From: CAZUVM01 sp964623885
GTDB taxonomy: Bacteria > Verrucomicrobiota > Verrucomicrobiia > Limisphaerales > UBA8199
Direction of reading: 5' to 3'
NCBI GenBank assembly: GCA_964623885.1
Contig: CAZUVM010000079.1
Span: forward strand, 1-10,112
DNA: 10,112 nt
Shown here: positions 1 to 8,400 of the stretch, in pieces
Layout: each line of letters begins with the position of its first letter
How positions within the stretch are numbered: position 1 is the stretch's first letter
Notes under the pieces: model-generated
Databases searched by the model: none
Seen by the model: the letters and a program-made list of their open reading frames with translations, nothing else
What the model was told of the DNA's origin: nothing
Translations under genes and position numbers: made by a program

Positions 1-13
1 CTGGGTTACATCC

Positions 14-976
14 ATGAACAATGGAGTAATGATTGAAGTTGCGAACCTGACCAAGCGCTATGCCGGCCATACGGCCGTCTCGAATATTTCCTTCACGGTC
101 GGGCGCGGAGAAATTGTCGGCCTGCTCGGGCCCAACGGCGCCGGCAAAAGCACCACCATGCGCATCCTGGCCTGTTATTTGCCCGCCACCGCCGGCACAG
201 TGCGCATCGGCGGCCTGGACGTCTTCCAACAATCTGCCGAAGTCCGCCGCCGCATCGGTTACATGCCGGAAAACAACCCGTTGCACATGGACATGCGCGT
301 CCGCGAATACCTCAAATTCCGCGCGCGACTCAAAGGCCTGGGCATCCGCGAATCACGACGGCGCGTCGATACCGTCATGGAACAGTTCGGCCTGACCGAA
401 GTCGCCCGCCGCATTATCGGCCAGCTCTCGAAAGGCTACCGGCAGCGCGTCGGCCTGGCGGATTCCCTGGTGCACGACCCGGAATTGATAATCCTCGACG
501 AGCCTACCATCGGCCTCGACCCGCACCAGATTCGCACCGTGCGACAGCTTATCAAAAACCTGGCCAACGCGCACACGGTTCTCATCTCCACCCATATCCT
601 TCCCGAAGCCGAGATGACCTGCAATCGCATGGTCATTATGTATGAAGGCAAAATCCTGGCGGCCGACACCCCCGAGAATCTCCAGCGGCTCATGAGCAGC
701 AACAGCCAGGTCATCGCCGAAATCGCCGCACCCCTCGACGAGCTGAAGCAGTGCTGGGCCGAGATTCCTGAAATCGAGCAGTTCGACGTCTCGGCCGCCG
801 AAGGCGAATACTATCGCTGCGCGCTGACGCCGCGGAACGGTTTGGACCTGCGGCCGCGCATCTTCGCCCTGGCGCGTGACCGCGGCTGGCAATTGCGCGA
901 ATTGACCCGCAACCGCCACTCCCTCGAGGACGTGTACGTTCAAGTTACCCGGCCGGAAGAGGAGGAGGAAGGCTGA
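14..976 (+). CDS. ABC transporter ATP-binding protein, GldA-like
   Basis: Cytoplasmic ATPase subunit that would power the permease encoded immediately downstream. One nucleotide-binding domain is complete. The Walker A motif GPNGAGKST is at residues 39-47. The signature LSKGYRQRVG (138-147) is the GldA/NatA-type variant of LSGGQ. Walker B LIILDEP is at 158-164, and the H-loop histidine is in STH (192-194). Residues from about 215 form the C-terminal accessory domain typical of this subfamily. At 320 aa the length is normal. The start is uncertain: ATG 14 has no visible Shine-Dalgarno, while ATG 29 gives MIEVANLTKRY, the usual beginning of the family, but its GGAG lies only 2 nt away. The protein ends in five glutamates whose codons also form the ribosome-binding site of the next gene. 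The overlap with that gene implies one operon. The transported substrate cannot be read from the sequence. Confidence 0.95.
   Translation: MNNGVMIEVANLTKRYAGHTAVSNISFTVGRGEIVGLLGPNGAGKSTTMRILACYLPATAGTVRIGGLDVFQQSAEVRRRIGYMPENNPLHMDMRVREYLKFRARLKGLGIRESRRRVDTVMEQFGLTEVARRIIGQLSKGYRQRVGLADSLVHDPELIILDEPTIGLDPHQIRTVRQLIKNLANAHTVLISTHILPEAEMTCNRMVIMYEGKILAADTPENLQRLMSSNSQVIAEIAAPLDELKQCWAEIPEIEQFDVSAAEGEYYRCALTPRNGLDLRPRIFALARDRGWQLRELTRNRHSLEDVYVQVTRPEEEEEG
961..972 (+). promoter_or_regulatory. Ribosome-binding site embedded in the ATPase 3' end
   Basis: A run of GGAGGAGGAAGG lies just upstream of the permease ATG at 976. It is the strongest Shine-Dalgarno in the window and is made of the glutamate codons that end the ATPase. 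With the TGATG stop/start overlap at 974-978, it implies translational coupling of ATPase and permease. Confidence 0.8.
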
Positions 977-1722
977 TGCGGGAATATTGCACCCTCACCC
1001 GGCGCGAGCTGGGCGGCTACTTTCTATCGCTCACCGGCTACATCATCATTGCCGCTGCCGTGTTCATCATGGGCCTGGGCTTTTTCGTGCTGCTGGACAA
1101 ACTGCAAGCCGAGCCGACGGTGATGCCCATCACCGAACTTTGGTCGCCCCTGATCCTCGTCATCATCGTGGTGACCACCCCGGTCATCACCATGCGCTTG
1201 TTTGCGTTGGAGAAGTTTTCCGGCACCTACGAAACCCTGATGACCGCCCCGGTAACCGATCGGCAGGTCGTGGCCGCCAAATTCACGGCCGGTCTCTTGT
1301 TTTATGCCGTGATGTGGCTGCCCCTAATCGGCTGCCTGCTGGTCGTCCGCCATTATGCCAGTGACCCGGCCGGGTTTGACGCCGGCACCATCGCCAGTAC
1401 GTTCCTGGGCATTCTCCTGGTAGGTTGCCTGGCCATCGCCCTGGGCTGTTGCGCCTCCGCCCTCACCCGCAGCCAGGTCACCGCCGCCGTCATTGGCCTG
1501 GTCTTCGGCACCAGCCTCTTTCTGGTTGGCATTCTGGCCGATCATATTCCGAACCAAACCACCTGGCAGGCCCAGGCCCTGGCCGCGGTCGCGTTCTTTG
1601 AACAGATGCACGATTTCGCCCGCGGCGTCATCGATACCCGCTCCATCGTCCTCTACCTCACTCTGACTTTGTTCTTCCTATTCCTCACCATGCGTATCGT
1701 GGAAAGCCGCCGCTGGAAATAG
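976..1722 (+). CDS. ABC-2-type permease, GldF-like
   Basis: Inner-membrane permease partner of the upstream ATPase. The 248 residues hold six hydrophobic segments at about 21-40, 55-73, 104-124, 138-160, 166-188 and 223-240, the expected ABC-2 topology. The conserved cytoplasmic stretch EKFSGTYETLMTAPV (79-93), between the second and third helices, is characteristic of GldF/ABC-2 permeases and contacts the ATPase in the family. The protein ends in ESRRWK, a common ending in this group. The start overlaps the ATPase stop (TGATG), and the stop is 1 nt from the next start. In Bacteroidetes, GldA/GldF/GldG is named for gliding motility, but the same set is widespread in non-gliding bacteria, so a motility role should not be assumed. 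Confidence 0.94.
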   Translation: MREYCTLTRRELGGYFLSLTGYIIIAAAVFIMGLGFFVLLDKLQAEPTVMPITELWSPLILVIIVVTTPVITMRLFALEKFSGTYETLMTAPVTDRQVVAAKFTAGLLFYAVMWLPLIGCLLVVRHYASDPAGFDAGTIASTFLGILLVGCLAIALGCCASALTRSQVTAAVIGLVFGTSLFLVGILADHIPNQTTWQAQALAAVAFFEQMHDFARGVIDTRSIVLYLTLTLFFLFLTMRIVESRRWK

Positions 1723-1723
1723 T

Positions 1724-3235
1724 ATGCCCGTCGAAACCCAGCCCAAGCCCAGTTTCACTCCCTATCGCAAGTGGGGCATGGGATTGAATCTGACCCTGCT
1801 CGTCCTGGTGGTCTTCGCCGTGGTCGTGATGATCAATTACCTCGGGCGTCAGTATTTCCTGCGCATCCCCGTGGCCGCCCGCGGCAAAACGCCTCTCTCG
1901 CCCTTGACCGTCAGGTTCCTTGGCTCCCTCACCAACCAGATCCGGGTCACCGTTTACTATGACAAGGACCAACCCCTTTTCGACCTGATTTCGGATCTGC
2001 TCAACGAATACCGCCTCGTAAATCGCAAAATATTAATCCAAACCGTCGACTACAAGCGCGACCCCGCGGCCGCCCAGCAGCTACAAGCCAGACCAGGATA
2101 TAATTTCCTCAGCACGCCCGCCGCCAAAGACCTCGTCATCTTCGATGGCGGCGGTCCTGGACATCTTAAAGCCATTCCCGGACAGGCCCTGGCCACCGTC
2201 ACCGTCGAGCGGACGGGGGAAACCAATGCCCCCTCCTGGCGCCGCAAGCTCATCGCCTTCGCGGGAGAACGCGCCTTCACCGCCCTGCTAATGGCAGTCA
2301 CCACTGCCAAACCTTTTAGCGCTTACTTCCTTCAAGGCCATGGCGAACACGCCGTCGACGATTCCGAACGCGGCCTGGCCGCGTCTGGTTACCGCCGCTT
2401 TGGTGACCTGCTGTCGCGAAACATCGTCACCAACTCCCCGCTCCACTTGCTGGGAACAAATGGGATTCCCGCCGATTGCAACCTGCTTATTGTCGCCGGC
2501 CCCCAGCGGCGCCTGGAAGATTCGGAGCTGAAAAAGATCGATAGTTATCTGACCGAGGGCGGTCGGTTGCTGGCGCTCTTCAATTTCTTAAGCATCACCA
2601 ATCAGACCGGCATCGAGACAATTCTCGCCAAATGGGGGGTGGCGGTCGGCCAAAGTATCGTCGCCGATCCCCCGAACACCCCCGAACGCGAAGCCCTCGG
2701 CGCGGAATTGATCGTCAGCGCCTACGGCAGCAACGCCCTGGTTAATCCGCTCGTCGGTTACGGCCTGGACTTAATCGCTCCTCGTCCGGTTGGCCGGTTT
2801 AGCGAGCGTCTCCGGGCAGCCGACGCTCCGCATGTCGAGCAACTCATTTATTCCGGGCCGGCTTCCTATTTGCTCGATAACCCCTCTAAACACCAGAACT
2901 TTCCACTCGGTGTCGCCGTGGAAAAAGGAGCCATTAAGGGTGTCGTTACCGAGCGGGGCACAACCCGGATTGTTGTGCTGGGAGATTCTTTTTGTTTTGC
3001 CAATCAACTCCTGGATTCGCCCACGTACAAAAACCAGGATTTCGCCTCTTACCTTATCAATTGGCTGCTCGACCGGCCGCAGTTGCTCGAGGGTGTCGGA
3101 CCCCAGCCCGTAAAAGAGTACAAACTGGTCATGACCAAAACCCAGATGCAGAGCGCTGAATGGCTTCTGTTGGGCGGAATGCCCGGAGGCGTGCTCCTGC
3201 TGGGCGGACTGGTCTGGCTCCGGCGAAGACGCTAG
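1724..3235 (+). CDS. GldG-family ABC auxiliary protein (membrane-anchored, periplasmic)
   Basis: Accessory subunit of the ABC system. Its 503 residues have one membrane helix near the N-terminus (about 19-40), a long extracytoplasmic region, and a second helix near the C-terminus (about 479-498) followed by RRRR, so both ends should be cytoplasmic. Family landmarks are YFLQGHGEH (201-209), the stretch DCNLLIVAGPQRRLEDSELKKI's core LLIVAGP (254-260), the glycine-rich LTEGGRLL (276-283), and VVLGDSFCFANQ (417-428). These match the GldG/ABC_transp_aux type of domain. No nucleotide-binding motif is present. The start ATG lies 1 nt after the permease stop with a weak GGAAA upstream, so it is probably coupled. 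Known biology of the family is thin: partner of GldA/GldF, biochemical role unresolved. Confidence 0.9.
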   Translation: MPVETQPKPSFTPYRKWGMGLNLTLLVLVVFAVVVMINYLGRQYFLRIPVAARGKTPLSPLTVRFLGSLTNQIRVTVYYDKDQPLFDLISDLLNEYRLVNRKILIQTVDYKRDPAAAQQLQARPGYNFLSTPAAKDLVIFDGGGPGHLKAIPGQALATVTVERTGETNAPSWRRKLIAFAGERAFTALLMAVTTAKPFSAYFLQGHGEHAVDDSERGLAASGYRRFGDLLSRNIVTNSPLHLLGTNGIPADCNLLIVAGPQRRLEDSELKKIDSYLTEGGRLLALFNFLSITNQTGIETILAKWGVAVGQSIVADPPNTPEREALGAELIVSAYGSNALVNPLVGYGLDLIAPRPVGRFSERLRAADAPHVEQLIYSGPASYLLDNPSKHQNFPLGVAVEKGAIKGVVTERGTTRIVVLGDSFCFANQLLDSPTYKNQDFASYLINWLLDRPQLLEGVGPQPVKEYKLVMTKTQMQSAEWLLLGGMPGGVLLLGGLVWLRRRR

Positions 3236-3277
3236 CACGCTGGCAATGAAGTCTCGCTACTGGGCACCGGCGGTTCT

Positions 3278-3300
3278 CCCCTCTCCTCCGAGCAGAGGGG
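3278..3300 (+). repeat. Hairpin with CCTCCGAG loop (intergenic)
   Basis: CCCCTCT (3278-3284) pairs perfectly with AGAGGGG (3294-3300) around the loop CCTCCGAGC. No run of T follows (TTGAGGGAG), so it is a poor intrinsic terminator. The loop octamer at 3285-3292 recurs in two hairpins more than 5 kb away, at 8527-8534 and 8551-8558. Confidence 0.7.
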
Positions 3301-3368
3301 TTGAGGGAGAGGAGGCCTTGCATTCTGACGAACCGGTGGTGCCTCATGGACACCGCGCCCGACTCGGG

Positions 3369-3530
3369 CGAATCGGGGCTTCGTTGGAAGTTGGTAGTTG
3401 GGCGTTGGAGGTTCGATGTTCGGCCTTTGGTTCATGGAAAGCCCGCGTGCCTCGATCGAATCGGCGCCTCGTTAGAGGTTGGAAGTTGGACGTTGAACGT
3501 TGGACGTTCGAGCTTCGATTCGCGGAAAGG
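3369..3530 (+). repeat. Two copies of a degenerate 7-bp-periodic repeat
   Basis: Copy A (3369 to about 3441) and copy B (3457-3530) are offset by 88 bp. Each starts with CGAATCGGSGCYTCGTT (15 of 17 bases identical). Each continues as tandem heptads of consensus NGTTSGA: six at 3382-3423 in copy A and seven at 3470-3518 in copy B. Each ends with TTCRYGGAAAG (3431 and 3519). The period of 7 means every reading frame gives a 7-residue repeat. This explains the low-complexity N/Q/S/T/P-rich short frames on the minus strand. It resembles dispersed intergenic repeats I associate with Verrucomicrobiota, but copy number elsewhere in the genome is not visible here. Confidence 0.8.
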
Positions 3531-3607
3531 GATCCGCTGTTTCTCCACGGTCCACCGTTCTCCGTATTGAAACGCCATCCGACCTCCGCCCTTCGCCCTT
3601 CTCTCGC

Positions 3608-5416
3608 ATGACTCCCAAAGCCACATGGTATTGGCTCGTGGTCGCCGGCGTACTCTTTGCCTTCATCTTCTTCTACCAGCGACATGTGCACAAGGGCCCG
3701 ACCGGCCCCGAACCCATCCTGCCCAAGCTCAACCCGGCCGCCGTGCTCTCCATTCACGTAAGTTCCGGCCCCAAAGGTGATGAGATCGTCGCCGAACACA
3801 CCAATAATTCCTGGGTCCTCACCAGGCCGCTGGTCTATCCAGCCCAAGCCGGCGCCGTCGAAAAGCTCCTTACCAACCTCGTTCACCTCACCCCCGCCAC
3901 TTACCTCAGCGAAAGCGAATTGCGTTCCCATCCGAACGCCGACGAAGAGTTCGGCCTCCTGACCCCACAGGCCTCGCTGATCATAACCCAGGAGCATTTC
4001 CGGGCCCACCTCCTACTCGGGGCCAAAACCGCTCCGGGCGACCAGATCTTTCTCCGCGTTGTCGCCAGCGAAGGCCTTTATGTCGTGGATGCCGACATCC
4101 TCAAGGTCATTCCGCATTCGGCGAACGATTGGCGCGATCGCGATCTCCTTCACCTCGCTCAATTGGATTTTGACCGCGTGGCCGTCACCAACAACGGCAA
4201 GTTCTTCGTGCTCCGCCAGCAGTCCACTAATGGACCGTGGCGGATCGATACTCCCACTCAAGCGCGCGCCGACGGCACTCGCATAGCCAATAGTTTGCGG
4301 CAGCTGGCTTCGCTGCGCGTTCAGCAATTCATCTCCGACGACCCCAAAGCCGATCTCGACAGCTTCGGCCTCCAAACCCCCTCCTTGGAACTGGGATTGG
4401 CCCAAGCGACTAATTCCCTGGCCCTGCTGCAGTTCGGCAAAAGCCCCACCAACCACCTCGACCAGGCGTATGCCCGACGCGTCGGGCAAACCGCCATTGT
4501 TACCGTGTCCAACGCGCCCCTGGCAGCGTGGCAAGTCGACTCGGTCAATGTGTTTCGCGACCCCCACTTGCTCGAGCTCCTGGTGCCGGTCTCCCAAATC
4601 AAAGTGTACGGCGAGGATGAATTCGCGCTGGTCCCCGAAGCCAACGGCGCCTGCCGCGTGCAGCCGCGCAATTTCCCGGCCGACGAGGAGTTGGTGTCCG
4701 ACTTGCTTATCAATCTAACGAATATGCCTATCGTGCAATTTGTCAAAGACGTGGCCACGCCGCTGAATTGGCCCGAGTTCGGTCTCGCTACCCCGGCCCG
4801 GCGCTTCGTTCTGGAAACCACTGCCACCAACGTTGCCGGCCATCTCACCAATGCTGTGATTGCCGACCTGAGCTTTGGCTTTAGCACCAATCAACCCGAT
4901 AAAGTCTACGCCCGCCGCGCCGACGAAGACGCCATCTATGCTGTCGGCACGAATGATTTCGCTCAATTGCCAGCCGCCAGTTGGCAACTGCGCGAGCGGC
5001 GGTTCTGGAGCTTTTCCGTCGACGAGATCAAGGAGTTGGACATTCGCGAGCGCGGCAAGGTCCGCCAGTTGCTCCGGCGTGGCGACCACCAATGGGCGCT
5101 GGCGCCCGGGTCGCAGGGCATTATCGACGAGGCCGCCATTGAGGAATCGGTGCGCAACCTGCTCGGGACGCCCGCTTTGGATTGGGTGGGTATCGGAGAA
5201 ACCAACCGGACGCGCTTTGGGTTTACTGATGATGGGTTGCGGCTCACGTTCCAATTGAAGAATGGGCAAAAACCAAGCCTCGAGATCGGGGGCGAATCCG
5301 CGGGCAACGCCCGCTATGCCGCGGTCATTTTCGAAGGCGAGCCTTGGTTCCTTGAGCTGCCCTACAGCCTCTACCGCTACCTCCAAACCTACCTCTCGCT
5401 CCCAGCCGGGTTGTGA
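3608..5416 (+). CDS. DUF4340-type membrane-anchored repeat protein
   Basis: A 602-residue protein with an N-terminal membrane helix at about 7-24 (YWLVVAGVLFAFIFFY), followed by a long extracytoplasmic region. The body is four tandem modules. Each has a strand carrying a Trp-like position (W69, W211, C349, W496), then a helix with a leucine-rich L-x-x-L ending, then an FG[LF] motif at 115, 253, 391 and 537, then a strand pair with YAR/YAV-type residues. This layout fits DUF4340, which commonly lies beside GldG-like genes. The function is unknown; an accessory role to the ABC complex is inferred from context. ATG 3608 was chosen because the helix starts right after it. The frame stays open back to 3500, but those 36 codons are repeat-derived. 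No Shine-Dalgarno is visible. The stop is 1 nt before the AsmA-like start. Confidence 0.85.
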   Translation: MTPKATWYWLVVAGVLFAFIFFYQRHVHKGPTGPEPILPKLNPAAVLSIHVSSGPKGDEIVAEHTNNSWVLTRPLVYPAQAGAVEKLLTNLVHLTPATYLSESELRSHPNADEEFGLLTPQASLIITQEHFRAHLLLGAKTAPGDQIFLRVVASEGLYVVDADILKVIPHSANDWRDRDLLHLAQLDFDRVAVTNNGKFFVLRQQSTNGPWRIDTPTQARADGTRIANSLRQLASLRVQQFISDDPKADLDSFGLQTPSLELGLAQATNSLALLQFGKSPTNHLDQAYARRVGQTAIVTVSNAPLAAWQVDSVNVFRDPHLLELLVPVSQIKVYGEDEFALVPEANGACRVQPRNFPADEELVSDLLINLTNMPIVQFVKDVATPLNWPEFGLATPARRFVLETTATNVAGHLTNAVIADLSFGFSTNQPDKVYARRADEDAIYAVGTNDFAQLPAASWQLRERRFWSFSVDEIKELDIRERGKVRQLLRRGDHQWALAPGSQGIIDEAAIEESVRNLLGTPALDWVGIGETNRTRFGFTDDGLRLTFQLKNGQKPSLEIGGESAGNARYAAVIFEGEPWFLELPYSLYRYLQTYLSLPAGL

Positions 5417-5417
5417 T

Positions 5418-8400
5418 ATGGTGCCGCGCCCCGCTAAACGTCGGTTCTGGCGAGTCTGCCGGGTGTACTTTCGCCGATTTCGCATAGTTCTGTGGTCGAT
5501 CACGCTGCTTTTGCTGGGCGCGCTGCTTTACCTGAACCAGGTCGGCCTGCCCGGATTTATCAAACGTACCGTTTTGGAAAGATTGCGGGCGCGCGGTCTC
5601 GATCTTCAGTTCTCGCGCCTTCGCTTGCGCTGGTATGAAGGCGTTGTCGCCGAAAACGTCCGCTTCGGCCAGGCCGCAGAACCATTGAGCCCGCGCCTGA
5701 CCGCACGCGAAGTCCGGGTGCCGCTGAATCTCCGGGCGCTTCTGAGGCTGCAAGTGCAGGTCGACGGCCTCGTGCTGCGCCAGGGACGCCTCACTTGGCC
5801 CTTGTCTCTGCCTACTGAAGGCACATCGGAACTATCGATCGACCAAATGCAGACCGACTTGCGGTTCCTGTCTGGCGATCAATGGGCGCTCGACAATTTT
5901 CGAGCCGTGTTCGCCGGCGCAGATATCCACCTTTCCGGCACCGTCACCAACGCGTCGAGAATCCGCGAGTGGACGTTCCTGCACGGTGAACGCGTGGCCC
6001 CAACACCTGCTGACGTCTGGCAAAAACGGCTTAGTCGTATCGCGGATGTCCTTGAAGAGGTCCAGTTCTCAAATCCGCCCGATCTGCGCATGAACTTGCG
6101 CGGCGACGCCACCGACCTGCAGAGTTTCAGCGTCCGGATGTCGGTCATGGCGCCCGGCGCTGACACCCCCTGGGGGACAGTCACCCGCGCCCATTTTGTA
6201 GGCCGCGTGTTCCCGGCGGGGAGCAACGATTTGGCTCACGCGGAGTGTACTTTGGAGGCGGCGGATGCCCAAACTCCCTGGGGAGGGTTCACAAATCTGA
6301 GTTTAGGCGTTCAATTGCGGACGATCGCGGGCCAGACCAATCTTGTAAACGGCGTTCTGACACTCTCCGCCGACCAAGTGCGGACTCGATGGGTCGAAGC
6401 CGGCAATGCGCTGCTATCGGCCTCGTGGGTTCACGATCTGACCAATCCCATTCCCCGGTTGGGCGAATGCCGAGTGGCCTGCGCCGGCGCTACGACGGAA
6501 TGGGGCCGTGCCGACAAATTCGAATTAACCGCGCGCCTGGCGCAGCCGCCCGGCCCGCTGGCCAGCGATAATTCCTGGGCCTGGTGGACCAATCTACAAC
6601 CTTTTCAATTGGGTTGGGAGGCCCGCCTTCAGGAAGTCGAGTCTCCTCGCCTTATCGCTCAGGAAATCGCCTGCAGCGGCAATTGGAACGCGCCCGAGCT
6701 GCAGATTACCAATTTTCAGGCGCACCTATATGACGGCCAAATCACCGGACAGGGGACCCTTAATGTGTCGACCCGGGCGCTCAGCAGCAGTCTGGCCTGT
6801 GATGTAGATCCTCACCAACTCGCGCCATTGTTGAGCGAAGACGCGCGCCGCTGGCTCGACGAATTTGGATGGGAAAAACCGCCGCGGGCCAAAGTCGCCC
6901 TCGAGATGCGGCTACCGGTCTGGACCAACCACCTGCCTGACTGGAGTGGCGAAGTTCTGCCCACCGTGAAACTGAGCGGTGATCTGAGTTTCGACGGAGG
7001 AGGCACTTTTTATGGGTTTCCCAACGTGACGCCGGTGACAAGTGCTGGAGTCCAGTTTACCAACGCGAGCGTTCACATCCTGTACTCCAACCTTTGCTGG
7101 TACGCGCCCGATTTCAAAGTAAGCCGCAGCGATGGCCATTTGGCTGCCGCGTATGAGGCCAATGAACGCACCAGGGATTTTTATGGGCGCATTTCCAGCA
7201 CGCTGAATCTTTCGCTCGCCGGACCGTTGCTGGCTCACGCACCGAAGCAAGTGTTCGACCTTTTCACTTTCAACGAATCGCCGGTGGTGGAGGCGCAGGT
7301 TTGGGGGAATTTTGCGGACGCTGCTCGCGCCGGCTGCCAAGGCCGCGTGGCGCTGACCAATTTCACTTTCCGCGGCGAAAAAATCACCAGCCTGCAAACG
7401 ACTTTCCAATACACCAACGGCGTGCTGCAGTTTTTCGAGCCGCACATTCTCGTGGGCGCGCAGGAAGCGCGGGCGAGCGGACTCACCGCGGATTTCAATG
7501 CCCAGCTTATTTTCCTGACCAATGGCTTCAGCACAGCCGAGCCCTTGATTATTGCCCGGGTCATTGGCCCGCAAATCGTTCGCGCCATCGAGCCCTACCA
7601 GTTTCTGCGGCCGCCAGCCGCGCATGTGCACGGAGCCATCCCCATGCGCGGCGAAGAAGGCGCCGACTTGTATTTCGCTCTCGACGGCGGGCCCTTTCAC
7701 TGGTGGCGGCTCACCGTCCCGCAGATTGGCGGGGAAATCCATTGGGCCGGAGAGCAACTGTCATTGACGAACCTCCTGATCGATTTTTACGGCGGTAAAG
7801 CGTCGGGGGCTGCCTCGTTCGATTTCAAAGCGGCAGCGGGCGCTGATTTCCGCTTCCACCTGGGGATGACGAATGTGCAGTTTTCGTCGCTCATTGCCGA
7901 CTTGGCCGGCAAAACCAACCATCTTGAGGGCCGACTCACCGGGAACCTGTTTGTGACCTCGGCAAATACAGAGGACTGGCATAGCGCGAACGGACATGGG
8001 GACCTGAACTTGCACGACGCATTGATCTGGGACATCCCGATTTTCGGCATCTTCAGCCCCGTTCTCAACGGCATCAATCCCGGCCTGGGCAACAGCCGCG
8101 CCACCGCCGCCGTATGCACGTTCGTGATGACCAACGGCGTCTGCCGCACCGACAACCTCGAAATCCGCTCCTCCGCCATGCGCCTTAATTACCGCGGCAC
8201 GGTCGACCTCGATAGCAAGGTGAATGCTCGCGTCGAGGCCGAGTTGCTGCGCGATATGTGGCTGGTCGGCCCGCTGGTGAGCACCGTGTTTTGGCCGGTC
8301 TCGAAGATGTTTGAGTACAAGGTAACCGGCGCGCTGGGTGATCCCAAAATGGATCCCGTCTTCATCATTCCGCGCCTGGTCCTGTTCCCGTTCCATCCCT

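Larger units (their letters stand above)
3236..3607 (+). other. Repeat-filled gap splitting the GldG-like and DUF4340 genes
   Basis: These 372 nt hold no convincing gene. They contain a C/G-rich hairpin at 3278-3300, a GGGAGAGGAGG purine run near 3305-3315, a CGCCC/GGGCG inverted repeat at 3356-3370, two heptad-repeat copies (3369-3530), and a small ACGGT/ACCGT inverted repeat at 3547-3558. Several short open frames cross the region on both strands, but they translate the repeat in every phase. No T-tract terminator and no clear promoter were seen, so transcription could read through from the upstream operon. Confidence 0.75.

Noticed and set aside
3278..3315. Intrinsic terminator of the GldA/F/G-like operon
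   Set aside because: A stable stem exists, but the following bases are TTGAGGGAG with no T-run. It also belongs to the shared-loop hairpin family found elsewhere.
3369..3530. CRISPR array
   Set aside because: Only two degenerate copies, internally 7-bp periodic, with no identical repeat/unique spacer alternation and no cas genes nearby.
3344..4009. 221-codon minus-strand frame with N/Q/S/T/P-rich repeats
   Set aside because: The repetitive part is the heptad repeat read through, and the rest is antisense to DUF4340. Similar low-complexity peptides appear in other frames because the period is 7 bp.
5262..5417. Longer start for the AsmA-like gene
   Set aside because: Would overlap DUF4340 by 155 nt and add a 52-residue low-complexity tail before the membrane anchor. 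ATG 5418 directly after the upstream stop is the natural start.
4715..5503. 262-codon open frame on the minus strand
   Set aside because: Antisense to the DUF4340 gene and spans its junction with the AsmA-like gene. No recognisable domain.
6912..7757. 281-codon open frame on the minus strand
   Set aside because: Antisense shadow of the AsmA-like gene, with no family features.
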